Made by a program: the position numbers and the translations under genes
The notes under the pieces: model-generated
The model's database searches: none
Told to the model about the DNA's origin: nothing
The model's input: the letters and a program-made list of their open reading frames with translations, nothing else
Source of the DNA: DASZZV01 sp035544835
GTDB lineage: Bacteria > Acidobacteriota > Thermoanaerobaculia > Gp7-AA8
Direction of reading: 5' to 3'
Assembly (NCBI GenBank): GCA_035544835.1
Contig: DASZZV010000429.1
Location: 1 to 13,496 of the forward strand
Length of the DNA: 13,496 nt
Shown: in pieces, positions 1 through 6,494 of the stretch
How positions within the stretch are numbered: the stretch's first letter is position 1
How the letters are laid out: each line of letters begins with the position of its first letter

Positions 1-219
1 AGCTCCAAGACTCCACACCGCAAGGCCCCCTCCCAGATCCCTCGCTCGACGCTCGGGATGACACCCTGGTTTCTTTCACTCAGACGCCGCGCTCCGCGGT
101 CAATCGCTCAGGATGACAAGCTCGGGAAACCTGCGCAAACATTGGAGTTTATTTGGCAGCCGCAGCGAGGGATGACACTCTCACCTCGATTTTCCCCGGG
201 CGTTTTGTAAACTCCTCGG
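1..219. repeat. Non-coding leader with three degenerate GGGATGACA repeats
   Basis: No convincing gene is seen here. Three related short units end in GGGATGACA or AGGATGACA: about 35-64 (AGATCCCTCGCT then CGCTCGGGATGACA), 105-119 (CGCTCAGGATGACAA) and 163-179 (GCAGCGAGGGATGACAC). In the first, ATCCC and GGGAT face each other around a CG-rich centre, so it can fold weakly. The unit type resembles short intergenic repeats of high-GC environmental bacteria, but I cannot assign a named family. The space may also hold the promoter of the flavoprotein gene; no convincing -35/-10 pair was found. Confidence 0.45.
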
Positions 220-1500
220 GTGCATGAGGAAGCTGCTGTAACGGTAATCGGAGCAGGGGCGGCGGGATTGATGGCGGCGATCTTCGCCGCCCGAACCGCC
301 GCCGCGCTCCATCGTCAGCCGCGAGTCATCGCAGTCGATAGCGCCGCGAAGCTGGGAGCGAAGATCCTCATCGCCGGCGGCGGTCGATGTAATGTCACGC
401 ACGAAGTGGTCACCCCCGACGACTTCAACGCCAGCAATCGGAATCAACTGGCCAAGGTGCTGCGGAGTTTTACCGTCCAGCAGACTGTGGCCTTCTTCGC
501 GGAGCTAGGCGTCGCTCTCAAACGAGAAGAGACCGGTAAGCTTTTTCCTGTGACCGATCGGGCTCGTACGGTACTCGAGGCTCTGTTGCAGGCCAGCCAT
601 GACTCCGGGGTCGAGCTCGTGACGGGGGCGAAGGCGGAACGGATTGAAGTGGATGGCGAGGAGTTCGTCGTCACGACGTCCAGAGGATCGATTCGAAGTC
701 GGACCGTTGTAATCGCCGCGGGAGGTCGCAGCGTTCCGAAGACGGGAAGTGACGGCTCTTCGTATCTTCTTGCTGAGTCGCTCGGGCATTCCATCACCCC
801 TCTCTTTCCAGCTCTCGTACCTCTTCTTCTCCCACCTCAGCACTGGTTGACAGAGTTGAGTGGAGTCTCGCTGGAGGCGGAGGCGCGAGTCACGAATGGC
901 AGGGGAAAGGTGATGGCCAGAAGAAGGGGAAGCATGCTGCTCACGCACTTCGGTTTGAGCGGACCACTCATTCTCGATATCAGCCGTCACTGGATTCAGG
1001 CCCATCAGTCGGGCCTGCCGGCGAGGCTGGAAGTAAGCCTCGCGAAGATGACTGCAGAGGAGCTCGAGCAGATGATTACGGGTGCCGCGGTAAGTCACCC
1101 CCGACAGACTGTAGCCGGAGTGGCTTCCTTCTTCACGAGCGATCGCTTCGGTAGAAATGTCATTACTCATGAGACCGATATGGAGCCCGACCAACGCCTT
1201 GGTCAGCTCACCAGAGCGGCCCGTGACCAGCTCGTTCGGGTCCTCACATCCCTGATGATTCCGGTCACAGGAGATCGCGGCTTCGACTACGCGGAAGTAA
1301 CGGCAGGCGGAGTGCCGCTGCAGGAGGTCGATAGCGCGACGATGGAGTCACGCGCCCGCCCCGGGCTTTTTCTCTGTGGCGAGATCATGGATGTCGACGG
1401 CCGGATCGGCGGCTTCAACTTTCAGTGGGCCTGGACCTCCGGCAGGCTGGCGGGGATACACGCGGCCCAGAAGCTGCGAATTGAAAATTGTAAATTGTAA
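220..1500 (+). CDS. BaiN/HI0933-family NAD(P)/FAD-dependent oxidoreductase
   Basis: A flavoprotein of the HI0933/YhiN/BaiN family, 426 residues, close to the family's usual length of about 400. The N-terminal Rossmann fold has the dinucleotide motif GAGAAG at residues 11-16 and the family hallmark GGGRCNVT at 53-60. The C-terminal FAD-contact segment (about 385-415) carries GEIMDVDGRIGGFN followed by FQWAWTSG. Members bind FAD and are thought to reduce small substrates in the cytoplasm; BaiN acts on bile-acid intermediates in gut clostridia, but the usual substrate in other bacteria is unknown. The start is GTG at 220, because an in-frame stop lies at 208-210 and the Rossmann fold begins at once; no ribosome binding site is visible. 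The last residues (IENCKL) and the stop come from an AT-rich heptad repeat, so the native C-terminus may have been replaced. Family assignment is strong; the reaction is unknown. Confidence 0.92.
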   Translation: MHEEAAVTVIGAGAAGLMAAIFAARTAAALHRQPRVIAVDSAAKLGAKILIAGGGRCNVTHEVVTPDDFNASNRNQLAKVLRSFTVQQTVAFFAELGVALKREETGKLFPVTDRARTVLEALLQASHDSGVELVTGAKAERIEVDGEEFVVTTSRGSIRSRTVVIAAGGRSVPKTGSDGSSYLLAESLGHSITPLFPALVPLLLPPQHWLTELSGVSLEAEARVTNGRGKVMARRRGSMLLTHFGLSGPLILDISRHWIQAHQSGLPARLEVSLAKMTAEELEQMITGAAVSHPRQTVAGVASFFTSDRFGRNVITHETDMEPDQRLGQLTRAARDQLVRVLTSLMIPVTGDRGFDYAEVTAGGVPLQEVDSATMESRARPGLFLCGEIMDVDGRIGGFNFQWAWTSGRLAGIHAAQKLRIENCKL

Positions 1501-1561
1501 ATTGAAAAGAGGGAGCCGCAGGTTTCTTACTTTTTCAATTTTCAATTTTCAATTTTCAATT
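1479..1561. repeat. Inverted AATTGAA heptad array (4 + 4 units)
   Basis: Four 7-bp units (AATTGAA, AATTGTA, AATTGTA, AATTGAA) run from 1479 to 1506. After a 27-bp spacer, four units of the reverse complement TTCAATT run from 1534 to 1561. The two arms can pair into a long AT-rich stem, which could end transcription of the flavoprotein gene. The left arm lies inside the end of that gene and provides its TAA stop at 1498-1500. The AT content contrasts sharply with the GC-rich genes. The period of 7 is shared with the AGCT-based repeats at 10701 and 11782. Heptanucleotide tandem repeats (STRRs) are known from heterocystous cyanobacteria; any link is only by analogy. Confidence 0.85.
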
Positions 1562-1573
1562 CGGCCCTGCCGT

Positions 1574-1579
1574 TACAAT
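1574..1579 (+). promoter_or_regulatory. Putative -10 element of apaG (leaderless)
   Basis: TACAAT matches the sigma-70 -10 consensus at five of six positions and ends six bases before the apaG GTG. Transcription would then begin at or next to the start codon, giving a leaderless mRNA. No good -35 is present at the usual distance; TTTTCA from the heptad repeat (1553-1558) lies 15 bp upstream, which is marginal. The absence of a Shine-Dalgarno sequence before apaG agrees with this reading. Confidence 0.35.
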
Positions 1580-1585
1580 ACGCCG

Positions 1586-1969
1586 GTGAGTGATACGACA
1601 ACCCGAGGCGTCCGAGTGCAGGTCGAGAGCATTTATGTTGAGGAACGAAGCGCTCCGGCCGACAACTACTACTTCTTCGCTTACCACGTTCACATTTCCA
1701 ACGCAGGCAATGAGACCGTGCAACTGATCAGTCGGGTATGGATCATTACCGATTCAAACGGCGACGTGGAGCGGGTCGAGGGGCCCGGCGTGATCGGCGA
1801 GCAACCGGTACTCGCGCCGGGCGAGAAATTTGAGTACACGAGCTTCTGTCCCTTGAAGACCTCGATGGGAACGATGCATGGCTCCTACAAAATGCAGACG
1901 TTCGGCGGCGAGTCGTTCGAGGCGCAGATCGAGCCCTTCTCGCTGGCCATGCCGAATGTGGTGAATTGA
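1586..1969 (+). CDS. apaG: ApaG domain protein (Co2+/Mg2+ efflux protein ApaG)
   Basis: A 127-residue ApaG protein, the normal length for the family, with a fibronectin-III-like beta-sandwich fold. The family core is plain: SRVWIITDSNGDVERVEGPG, then VIGEQPVLAPGE, then a FCPL segment and GTMHGSYKM. ApaG was linked to Co2+ resistance and Mg2+ efflux in Salmonella and lies with apaH in enterobacteria, but its molecular role is uncertain; related domains occur in eukaryotic F-box and PDIP38 proteins. The reading frame stays open upstream to 1376, but that stretch overlaps the flavoprotein and the heptad repeat and has no family similarity, so GTG at 1586 is chosen. It begins SDTTTRGVRVQVESIYVEE, where ApaG homology begins. 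There is no Shine-Dalgarno sequence, and a -10-like TACAAT sits immediately upstream. No apaH neighbour is present. Confidence 0.93.
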   Translation: MSDTTTRGVRVQVESIYVEERSAPADNYYFFAYHVHISNAGNETVQLISRVWIITDSNGDVERVEGPGVIGEQPVLAPGEKFEYTSFCPLKTSMGTMHGSYKMQTFGGESFEAQIEPFSLAMPNVVN

Positions 1970-2015
1970 ACGACACCGACTCAGCTGAGTTTTTTGGCGC
2001 AGAGCTGGGTGTGAA

Positions 2016-2209
2016 CTCTTCCCTCTCCCCGGCGGGGAGAGGGTGGCGCCGCAGCGGCGGGTGAGGGGCCGAACGCCGACGCTGCTTTAGCGTCCAAGAC
2101 GAAGGAACAACAACCCGCGTTGTCGTGCCCTCCTACGTGATCGCGAGACCGTCACGCCCCTCATCCCGCGCTGCGGCGCGACCTTCTCCCCGCCGGGGAG
2201 AAGGGAGAG
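2016..2209. repeat. Inverted pair of 54-bp hairpin elements (REPIN-like)
   Basis: This fills most of the 308-bp convergent space between apaG and proC (1970-2277), which contains no gene. Copies at 2016-2069 and, inverted, at 2156-2209 match at 47 of 54 positions. Each copy contains a 10-bp perfect stem with loop GGC: arm CCCTCTCCCC in the left copy and CCTTCTCCCC in the right (read on the minus strand). The partner strand changes to match, so pairing is kept. A second small hairpin around CGCAGCG follows. The 86-bp middle contains GACGCT/AGCGTC (2078-2094). The position suits a bidirectional terminator. The arrangement is like REP doublets (REPINs), but no RAYT transposase is in view. Confidence 0.8.
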
Positions 2210-2277
2210 TGCGCGCCAGGGTTTCCTTATGAAACTCAGAGCCCGGAGAACTCGGTGACTCGGATGAAACAGATCAC

Positions 2278-3144
2278 TCACTTCACTCCCAGCGATTTAC
2301 CCAACTCCTTCGATCTGCGTGTCGCTGCTTCAACGGCGTCGATCAGAGTTGTCCGCACACCGCCGTGCTCGAGGGTATGCAGTCCTGTGATTGCCGTCCC
2401 ACCGGGCGACGTGACCATGTCCTTCAAAAGTCCGGGGTGCTCTCCCGTCTCCAGGACGAGCTTGGCCGATCCAAACAGAGTCTGAGCGGCCAGCAGCTGT
2501 GAAGTGCGTCGCGACAATCCGACTTTCACGCCAGCGTCGCTCAGTGCTTCGAGGATCAGAAACACGTACGCGGGTCCCGACCCGGAGAGTCCCGTGACCG
2601 CGTCCATGAGACCTTCGTCAAGGATGACTGTCAATCCCACCGCGTCGAAGATCTCTTTGGCGACGTTGATGTCGTCGTCGCTGGCGTGACCGCCACGAGC
2701 AAGGGCGGTTGCACCAGCGTCGACGAGGGCAGGAGTGTTGGGCATGGCCCGCACAACGTGCACGCCGGGAGCAAGCGCTGACTCGATCGCCGCAATCGGA
2801 ATCCCGGCGGCGATCGAGATGACGAGCGTGTTCACGGCCACGCGCTCTCCGATCTCCTGCAGTACCCGCTGCATGATCTGCGGCTTGACCGAGAGGATCA
2901 GAATGTCCAGCCCCTCCAGAAGATCAGCATTACTCGCCTCGGTCCGAACGCCGTATTTCGCCGAGAGCTCCTCCCGCCGCTCCAATCGCGGGGCCGAGAC
3001 GCGGATGGTGGTCGGATCGCAGTCCTCCCCCTTCAGTAGACCGCGCACCAGTGCCTCGGCCATGTTCCCGCCGCCGAGAAAACCAATCGTGCGCGGCCGA
3101 GGCGATCCTGCCGGTTTCTTCTTGTTACTGTTTTTTACTTTCAT
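2278..3144 (-). CDS. proC: Pyrroline-5-carboxylate reductase
   Basis: A 288-residue P5C reductase, which catalyses the last step of proline synthesis: NAD(P)H-dependent reduction of pyrroline-5-carboxylate to proline in the cytoplasm. The N-terminal nucleotide-binding motif GFLGGGNMAEA is at residues 21-31, VRAMPNTPA at 131-139, SGSGPAYVF from 187, and the signature DMVTSPGGTAITGL from 242, followed by the helical dimerisation end. An 18-residue basic, disordered-looking leader (MKVKNSNKKKPAGSPRPR) precedes the fold. The frame is open up to 3315, but that part is low-complexity translation of a repeat element, and a good promoter ends nine bases before ATG 3144, so this start is chosen. No Shine-Dalgarno sequence is visible. 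It is convergent with apaG and probably transcribed alone, since a terminator separates it from the gene behind it. Confidence 0.95.
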   Translation of the reverse strand: MKVKNSNKKKPAGSPRPRTIGFLGGGNMAEALVRGLLKGEDCDPTTIRVSAPRLERREELSAKYGVRTEASNADLLEGLDILILSVKPQIMQRVLQEIGERVAVNTLVISIAAGIPIAAIESALAPGVHVVRAMPNTPALVDAGATALARGGHASDDDINVAKEIFDAVGLTVILDEGLMDAVTGLSGSGPAYVFLILEALSDAGVKVGLSRRTSQLLAAQTLFGSAKLVLETGEHPGLLKDMVTSPGGTAITGLHTLEHGGVRTTLIDAVEAATRRSKELGKSLGVK

Positions 3145-3153
3145 GGGCGGGTG

Positions 3154-3182
3154 ATCGTAGTGTCCGCAGAGGGCGGCGTCAA
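3154..3182 (-). promoter_or_regulatory. Sigma-70-like promoter of proC
   Basis: On the minus strand TTGACG (3182-3177) and TACGAT (3159-3154) are spaced by exactly 17 bp, and each matches the sigma-70 consensus at five of six or four of six positions. The -10 ends nine bases before the proC ATG. Transcription would begin one to three bases before the start codon, so the mRNA should be leaderless or nearly so. Confidence 0.6.
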
Positions 3183-3201
3183 TTCCGGCTGAGGATTCTG
3201 C

Positions 3202-3311
3202 CGCATCCCCGAGGGGAGCGGGCGCCTCGCCCGCTCTGCATGAACGACACGCCAATTCTTCGAGCATTCGCTCGAAGAGCGGGCGAGGCGCCCGCTCCCC
3301 TTGGGGGTGCG
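3202..3311. repeat. Inverted pair of 36-bp hairpin elements (REPIN-like)
   Basis: Copies at 3202-3237 and 3276-3311 (inverted) agree at 34 of 36 positions. Each copy contains a perfect 9-bp stem GAGCGGGCG / CGCCCGCTC with the loop CCT, plus a shorter CCCC-GGGG stem. The 38-bp centre has its own hairpin, TTCGAG / CTCGAA (3259-3276). It lies between the terminator of the secreted metallohydrolase gene and the proC promoter. Sequence and arrangement differ from the element at 2016-2209, so this is a separate family. Translating it gives Ala/Pro/Arg-rich peptide fragments that mimic an N-terminal extension of ProC. Confidence 0.8.
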
Positions 3312-3339
3312 CCAAGAGCCTAACGGCCCCAAGATCCGG

Positions 3340-3377
3340 GACAAAGAAAAAAGCCGGAGCGCGAACGCTCCGGCTTT
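3340..3377 (-). terminator. Rho-independent terminator of the secreted PHP protein gene
   Basis: On the minus strand a 12-bp stem (AAAGCCGGAGCG and its complement, 3377-3366 with 3361-3350) closes on a TTCG tetraloop and is followed by the T-rich run TTTTTTCTTTGT. It begins 23 bases after the stop of the 962-residue gene. Stem, tetraloop and T-run make this a textbook intrinsic terminator. It should insulate proC from the gene behind it. Confidence 0.85.
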
Positions 3378-3399
3378 CCTTATGGATGAGAAATTGGAT

Positions 3400-6288
3400 T
3401 TACTGAGCGGTGATGACAATGTCGTCCACGGCTGCGCCCCAGTCGGCTACAGACGTATCGGACGTCAGCCGGAAGCGGACCTTGCAGCTGGCGTTGCCGG
3501 CATAGGGCGTGAGGCTGACGGATGCCTGCGTGGCCCAGGCGGAGTAGCCGGTCGATTTGCCAGACGACTTCGAGAGCTGCGTCCAGGTCGTCCCGCCATC
3601 TTTGGAGACCTCTACGATGAAGAAGTCGTACGCCGATTCCGTCGAGAACTTGTAGTAGTAGGTCAGTGTCGCGGCGGTCTTTCCGGAGAGACTGAACGCG
3701 GGCGAGGTCACACTCCAATCGGCGTTGTTGACGTACGTCGTATAGGCGGCATTGGTCCGGAAACGATGCGAGCCGGTGTGAGAGTCGGTCGAAGTCTCGT
3801 TCGACCATCCTGACCCGGTGTTCGCAGCAAACGTCCAGCCGGTTGCCCCGCTCTCCGCTCCTTCGCTGAGTACGGTCACGACCGTGCTCGGCGTCGAGCA
3901 GGCCAGTGTGATGGTGTATGCGCCTGTGGTCGACGCGGCATAGGAGGTTGCCTCGATCGAATACGTACCCGAGGCGGTGAGCGTGAAGACGATCTTCGAG
4001 TTCGTCCCACCGTTACCATCGTCATCCTGCGCCAGAACGGTTCCCGCTGCGTTCTTGAGAACGGCGTACGTGTCAAAAGCTGTCGAGGTCAAGGTTATCG
4101 TCACCGTCGAGCCTGACGTTCCGCTGAAGTTGTAGGTATCGGCGTAACTGGTCGTCCTGACCGTCGACTTCGGGTCGGTCGTGGCCAGCGAGCCGCTGAT
4201 GCTCTGACCGCAGGTGATGGTCGGTGTTCCGGTTGACGCGGCGACGGTGGTAAACGATCGCGTTGCCGCCGCCGGGCTCGCGCCGCAGCTGTTCTTCGCC
4301 ACGACATACCAGGAGTAGGTGGCGCTGTTCTGCAGACCGCTCACGGCCACAGATGTACCGGTGGCGTTCTGGTAGAAGGCAGGCGTTGATCCAGCAGCGA
4401 AGTAAACGTCGTATGAGGTTGCCCCGCTGACCGCTGCCCAGGAAAGGCTCGTCGAGATGGCCACATTGGTCGCTCCAGCAGCTGGAGAGGAGAGCGAAGG
4501 TGCTGTCGGCAACGTGCATCCACCGCCTGAGCCCCATGTGATCCATATCGGGGCTGACCAGATGTTGTCGCCGTCGGCCTGCGTCGCGATCGTGTAGTAG
4601 TACCACTCCTCACCAACTGTTCGTGGAGCAAGCGAGGCGGTGAGAGTCGTGGCAGAAAGGTTCGAAGCTTCCACGGCAGCAGCCGCTCCCGGAGCTGCCT
4701 GTGTTCCGACTTTCCCCGACCAGATCTCGATCTTCTGAACACCTTCGCTGGCCGGATCGAAGACACCAACGGTGATTCCGACCGCGGCCGAGGCGTTGAA
4801 GAGGTCTCCCATGACATGCGCGCCATCGGAGGTGCGGTAGACGAGTTGCGCGTCGCGGTCCTGTGAGGCGAAGAAGTGACGCCCGTTATATGCGGCCATG
4901 AGGCTCTGCTGATTGAAGGTGGTTGTCGTCGGGACGACGACTACCGTTCTGTTCGGCGTGGATGTTCCATAGGTCTGACAGTGATTGTCCTGATGTGCTT
5001 CGGGGGCTACTTTCCAGCCGAAGGACAGGGCGCGGTTGTACTGATCGACGTAGGTGGAACCGCCGGGCGTGAGTGTCGTGGACGTGCTGAAAGCGGGACC
5101 GGAAATGATCGCCAGGCCGCGGACGACTGCGTCGCCATCGGCGGTGCGGGCGTAGCTGTTGTAGTCAGTCGAGTTCGGGTGGCAGAAACTGCCGTAGGAC
5201 CCGAGAGTCCCCTGATTGTTCTTCATCGCCGTATAGAGCTCGCTGTATACCGATTTCGTGACCAGCACGTCCGCTGGCTCCCCGGTCCATGCGATGAGCT
5301 TGCTCTGGTTGTACACGTTGATGTGACCACCGCCGCTGATCACTCCCCATTCCATGCCGAAAAGTCCGACGAAGGAGCCGGCCACGGTTGCTGTCTGTGC
5401 GGCCTGGAATCCTGCGGCGTATCTGGAGAGAACCTGCGCATCGGTACATCCGGCGCAGGCTTCTGCCATCAGATGGTTGTGCTCGACCACGGCGATGTAA
5501 TCGAGCCCTCCGGTCGTCTTCGCATAATTGAAGGCATCGACCGGTTGAGCACCGCCGGCGTATCCGTAACGACCCGATGCGCAGTCAGTGACCGGCATAC
5601 CACCGTCACTCCAGTTCGAGTGCGCGTGCGTAGTACCGAAGAAGAAGTTGTAGGGAAAGCTCGGATCGAGAGATGCACGTTGCACCTGCGCTCCCACCTT
5701 CGAGGTTGAGGAGAATAGGCCATCAAACTTGCCGGCCCGATCGACCACCACGCGAATCTCGGATCCTCTCGAATTGAAAATCGTGTCGCCCGATCCGTCG
5801 AGTGAACCGTTCTCGTTCTCGGTGAAGTTGGGGATGAATGTTGGGCGCGATGCCCAGCGCTCGCCGATAAAGAGCTGCGAGGTCATTCGAATCCGATATT
5901 CGCCGTCGGGAACAGGCCGCCCTTTCTGATCGACTCCTTCCCAGCGGAAAGTCGCCTCCAGAGGCGTGCCGAGCTCGAGATCGCTACCACCGTCCCGTGC
6001 GTAAACCACGCGTCCAGTTGCAGCCGAGAGGATCTCCATCCGGTACGGCACAGCGCCATATGTCTTTCCCCCTGCATGCTCGAAGACGACGACGATCTTC
6101 GTTTCGGCACGGCCGGTCGAGGCAGGATTCAGGATGTATGGGCTTGCCGCGAGGTAGGCGGCGAATCCAGAGTGGCAGTCCTCGTAATTGAGATCCGAGG
6201 CGAGCAGGGAAAAAGCTGAGAAAAGAAGGGCCAGGAGCATCACGGAGAACCGTAAGCGAAGAGTCATCAGTAAAAGCATCCTTCTCAT
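3400..6288 (-). CDS. Secreted PHP-type (CehA/McbA-like) metallohydrolase with FN3, PPC and MAM-like modules
   Basis: A 962-residue exported protein. Residues 1-30 form a signal peptide (basic start, then SVMLLALLFSAFSLLA, no lipobox). Residues 60-135 look like a FlgD/Ig-type beta domain (PVPDGEYRIRM). Residues 215-440 form a PHP-like domain: HAHSNWSDG at 221-229, DYIAVVEHNH at 263-272, E313, GHINVYN from 321, FCHPN around 370 and EAHQDNH at 430-436 supply likely metal ligands. After a beta-rich linker come an FN3 domain (595-682), a PPC-like domain (690-798; DTYAVLKNAAGTVLAQDDDG) and a MAM/jelly-roll-like domain (806-960; TTWTQLSKSSG). CehA/McbA relatives hydrolyse esters such as carbaryl; PHP domains otherwise act on phosphoesters. 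The substrate is unknown. ATG 6288 has no Shine-Dalgarno sequence; Met8 at 6267 is an alternative, 12 bases after AGAAGG and giving a cleaner signal peptide. It has its own terminator. Confidence 0.85.
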   Translation of the reverse strand: MRRMLLLMTLRLRFSVMLLALLFSAFSLLASDLNYEDCHSGFAAYLAASPYILNPASTGRAETKIVVVFEHAGGKTYGAVPYRMEILSAATGRVVYARDGGSDLELGTPLEATFRWEGVDQKGRPVPDGEYRIRMTSQLFIGERWASRPTFIPNFTENENGSLDGSGDTIFNSRGSEIRVVVDRAGKFDGLFSSTSKVGAQVQRASLDPSFPYNFFFGTTHAHSNWSDGGMPVTDCASGRYGYAGGAQPVDAFNYAKTTGGLDYIAVVEHNHLMAEACAGCTDAQVLSRYAAGFQAAQTATVAGSFVGLFGMEWGVISGGGHINVYNQSKLIAWTGEPADVLVTKSVYSELYTAMKNNQGTLGSYGSFCHPNSTDYNSYARTADGDAVVRGLAIISGPAFSTSTTLTPGGSTYVDQYNRALSFGWKVAPEAHQDNHCQTYGTSTPNRTVVVVPTTTTFNQQSLMAAYNGRHFFASQDRDAQLVYRTSDGAHVMGDLFNASAAVGITVGVFDPASEGVQKIEIWSGKVGTQAAPGAAAAVEASNLSATTLTASLAPRTVGEEWYYYTIATQADGDNIWSAPIWITWGSGGGCTLPTAPSLSSPAAGATNVAISTSLSWAAVSGATSYDVYFAAGSTPAFYQNATGTSVAVSGLQNSATYSWYVVAKNSCGASPAAATRSFTTVAASTGTPTITCGQSISGSLATTDPKSTVRTTSYADTYNFSGTSGSTVTITLTSTAFDTYAVLKNAAGTVLAQDDDGNGGTNSKIVFTLTASGTYSIEATSYAASTTGAYTITLACSTPSTVVTVLSEGAESGATGWTFAANTGSGWSNETSTDSHTGSHRFRTNAAYTTYVNNADWSVTSPAFSLSGKTAATLTYYYKFSTESAYDFFIVEVSKDGGTTWTQLSKSSGKSTGYSAWATQASVSLTPYAGNASCKVRFRLTSDTSVADWGAAVDDIVITAQ

Positions 6289-6354
6289 AGTTTCAATTTA
6301 TTGAATATCGGACTTATTGCATAGCACGGGCGCTGCCATGAAAAAATATGAGTT

Positions 6355-6395
6355 AAGTGCTTTAGAATGAGAGCACTTCATCTTAGCCGGGTCAA
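6355..6395 (-). promoter_or_regulatory. Possible promoter and operator for the secreted PHP gene
   Basis: The 206-bp gap between the PilZ-like gene and the PHP gene (6289-6494) is AT-rich in its left half. On the minus strand TTGACC (6395-6390) and a weak TCTCAT (6372-6367) are spaced by 17 bp. The -10 lies between the arms of a perfect 7-bp inverted repeat, AAGTGCT (6355-6361) and AGCACTT (6372-6378), with a 10-bp spacer. A dimeric regulator bound there would cover the -10. The -10 is poor, so this is tentative. The 5' leader would be about 75 bases. Confidence 0.25.
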
Positions 6396-6494
6396 GAATG
6401 TACCGATTTTGGAGGATCGCCAGGGTCAGGCATTGAACAACGCAGAGGATTCTGACCCAAGTGCACGGACTCGGGCGTCCGGCACCGAGCTCCG

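Noticed and set aside
505..1194. A 229-codon minus-strand frame inside the flavoprotein gene.
   Set aside because: The plus-strand product has all HI0933-family motifs; the antisense peptide has none.
1376..1585. An N-terminal extension of ApaG of 70 residues.
   Set aside because: It overlaps the flavoprotein in another frame and translates the heptad repeat. ApaG similarity starts at the GTG at 1586.
3145..3315. An N-terminal extension of ProC of 57 residues (Ala/Pro/Arg-rich).
   Set aside because: It is a translation of the inverted repeat at 3202-3311 and passes through the proC promoter; the peptide has no ProC similarity.
3301..3813. A 170-codon plus-strand frame across the terminator and the end of the PHP protein gene.
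   Set aside because: It crosses the intrinsic terminator hairpin and is antisense to the MAM-like domain, with no similarity to known proteins.
4876..5709. A 277-codon plus-strand frame opposite the secreted PHP protein.
   Set aside because: It is antisense to the PHP domain with its conserved histidines, shows no family motif and has no upstream ribosome binding site.
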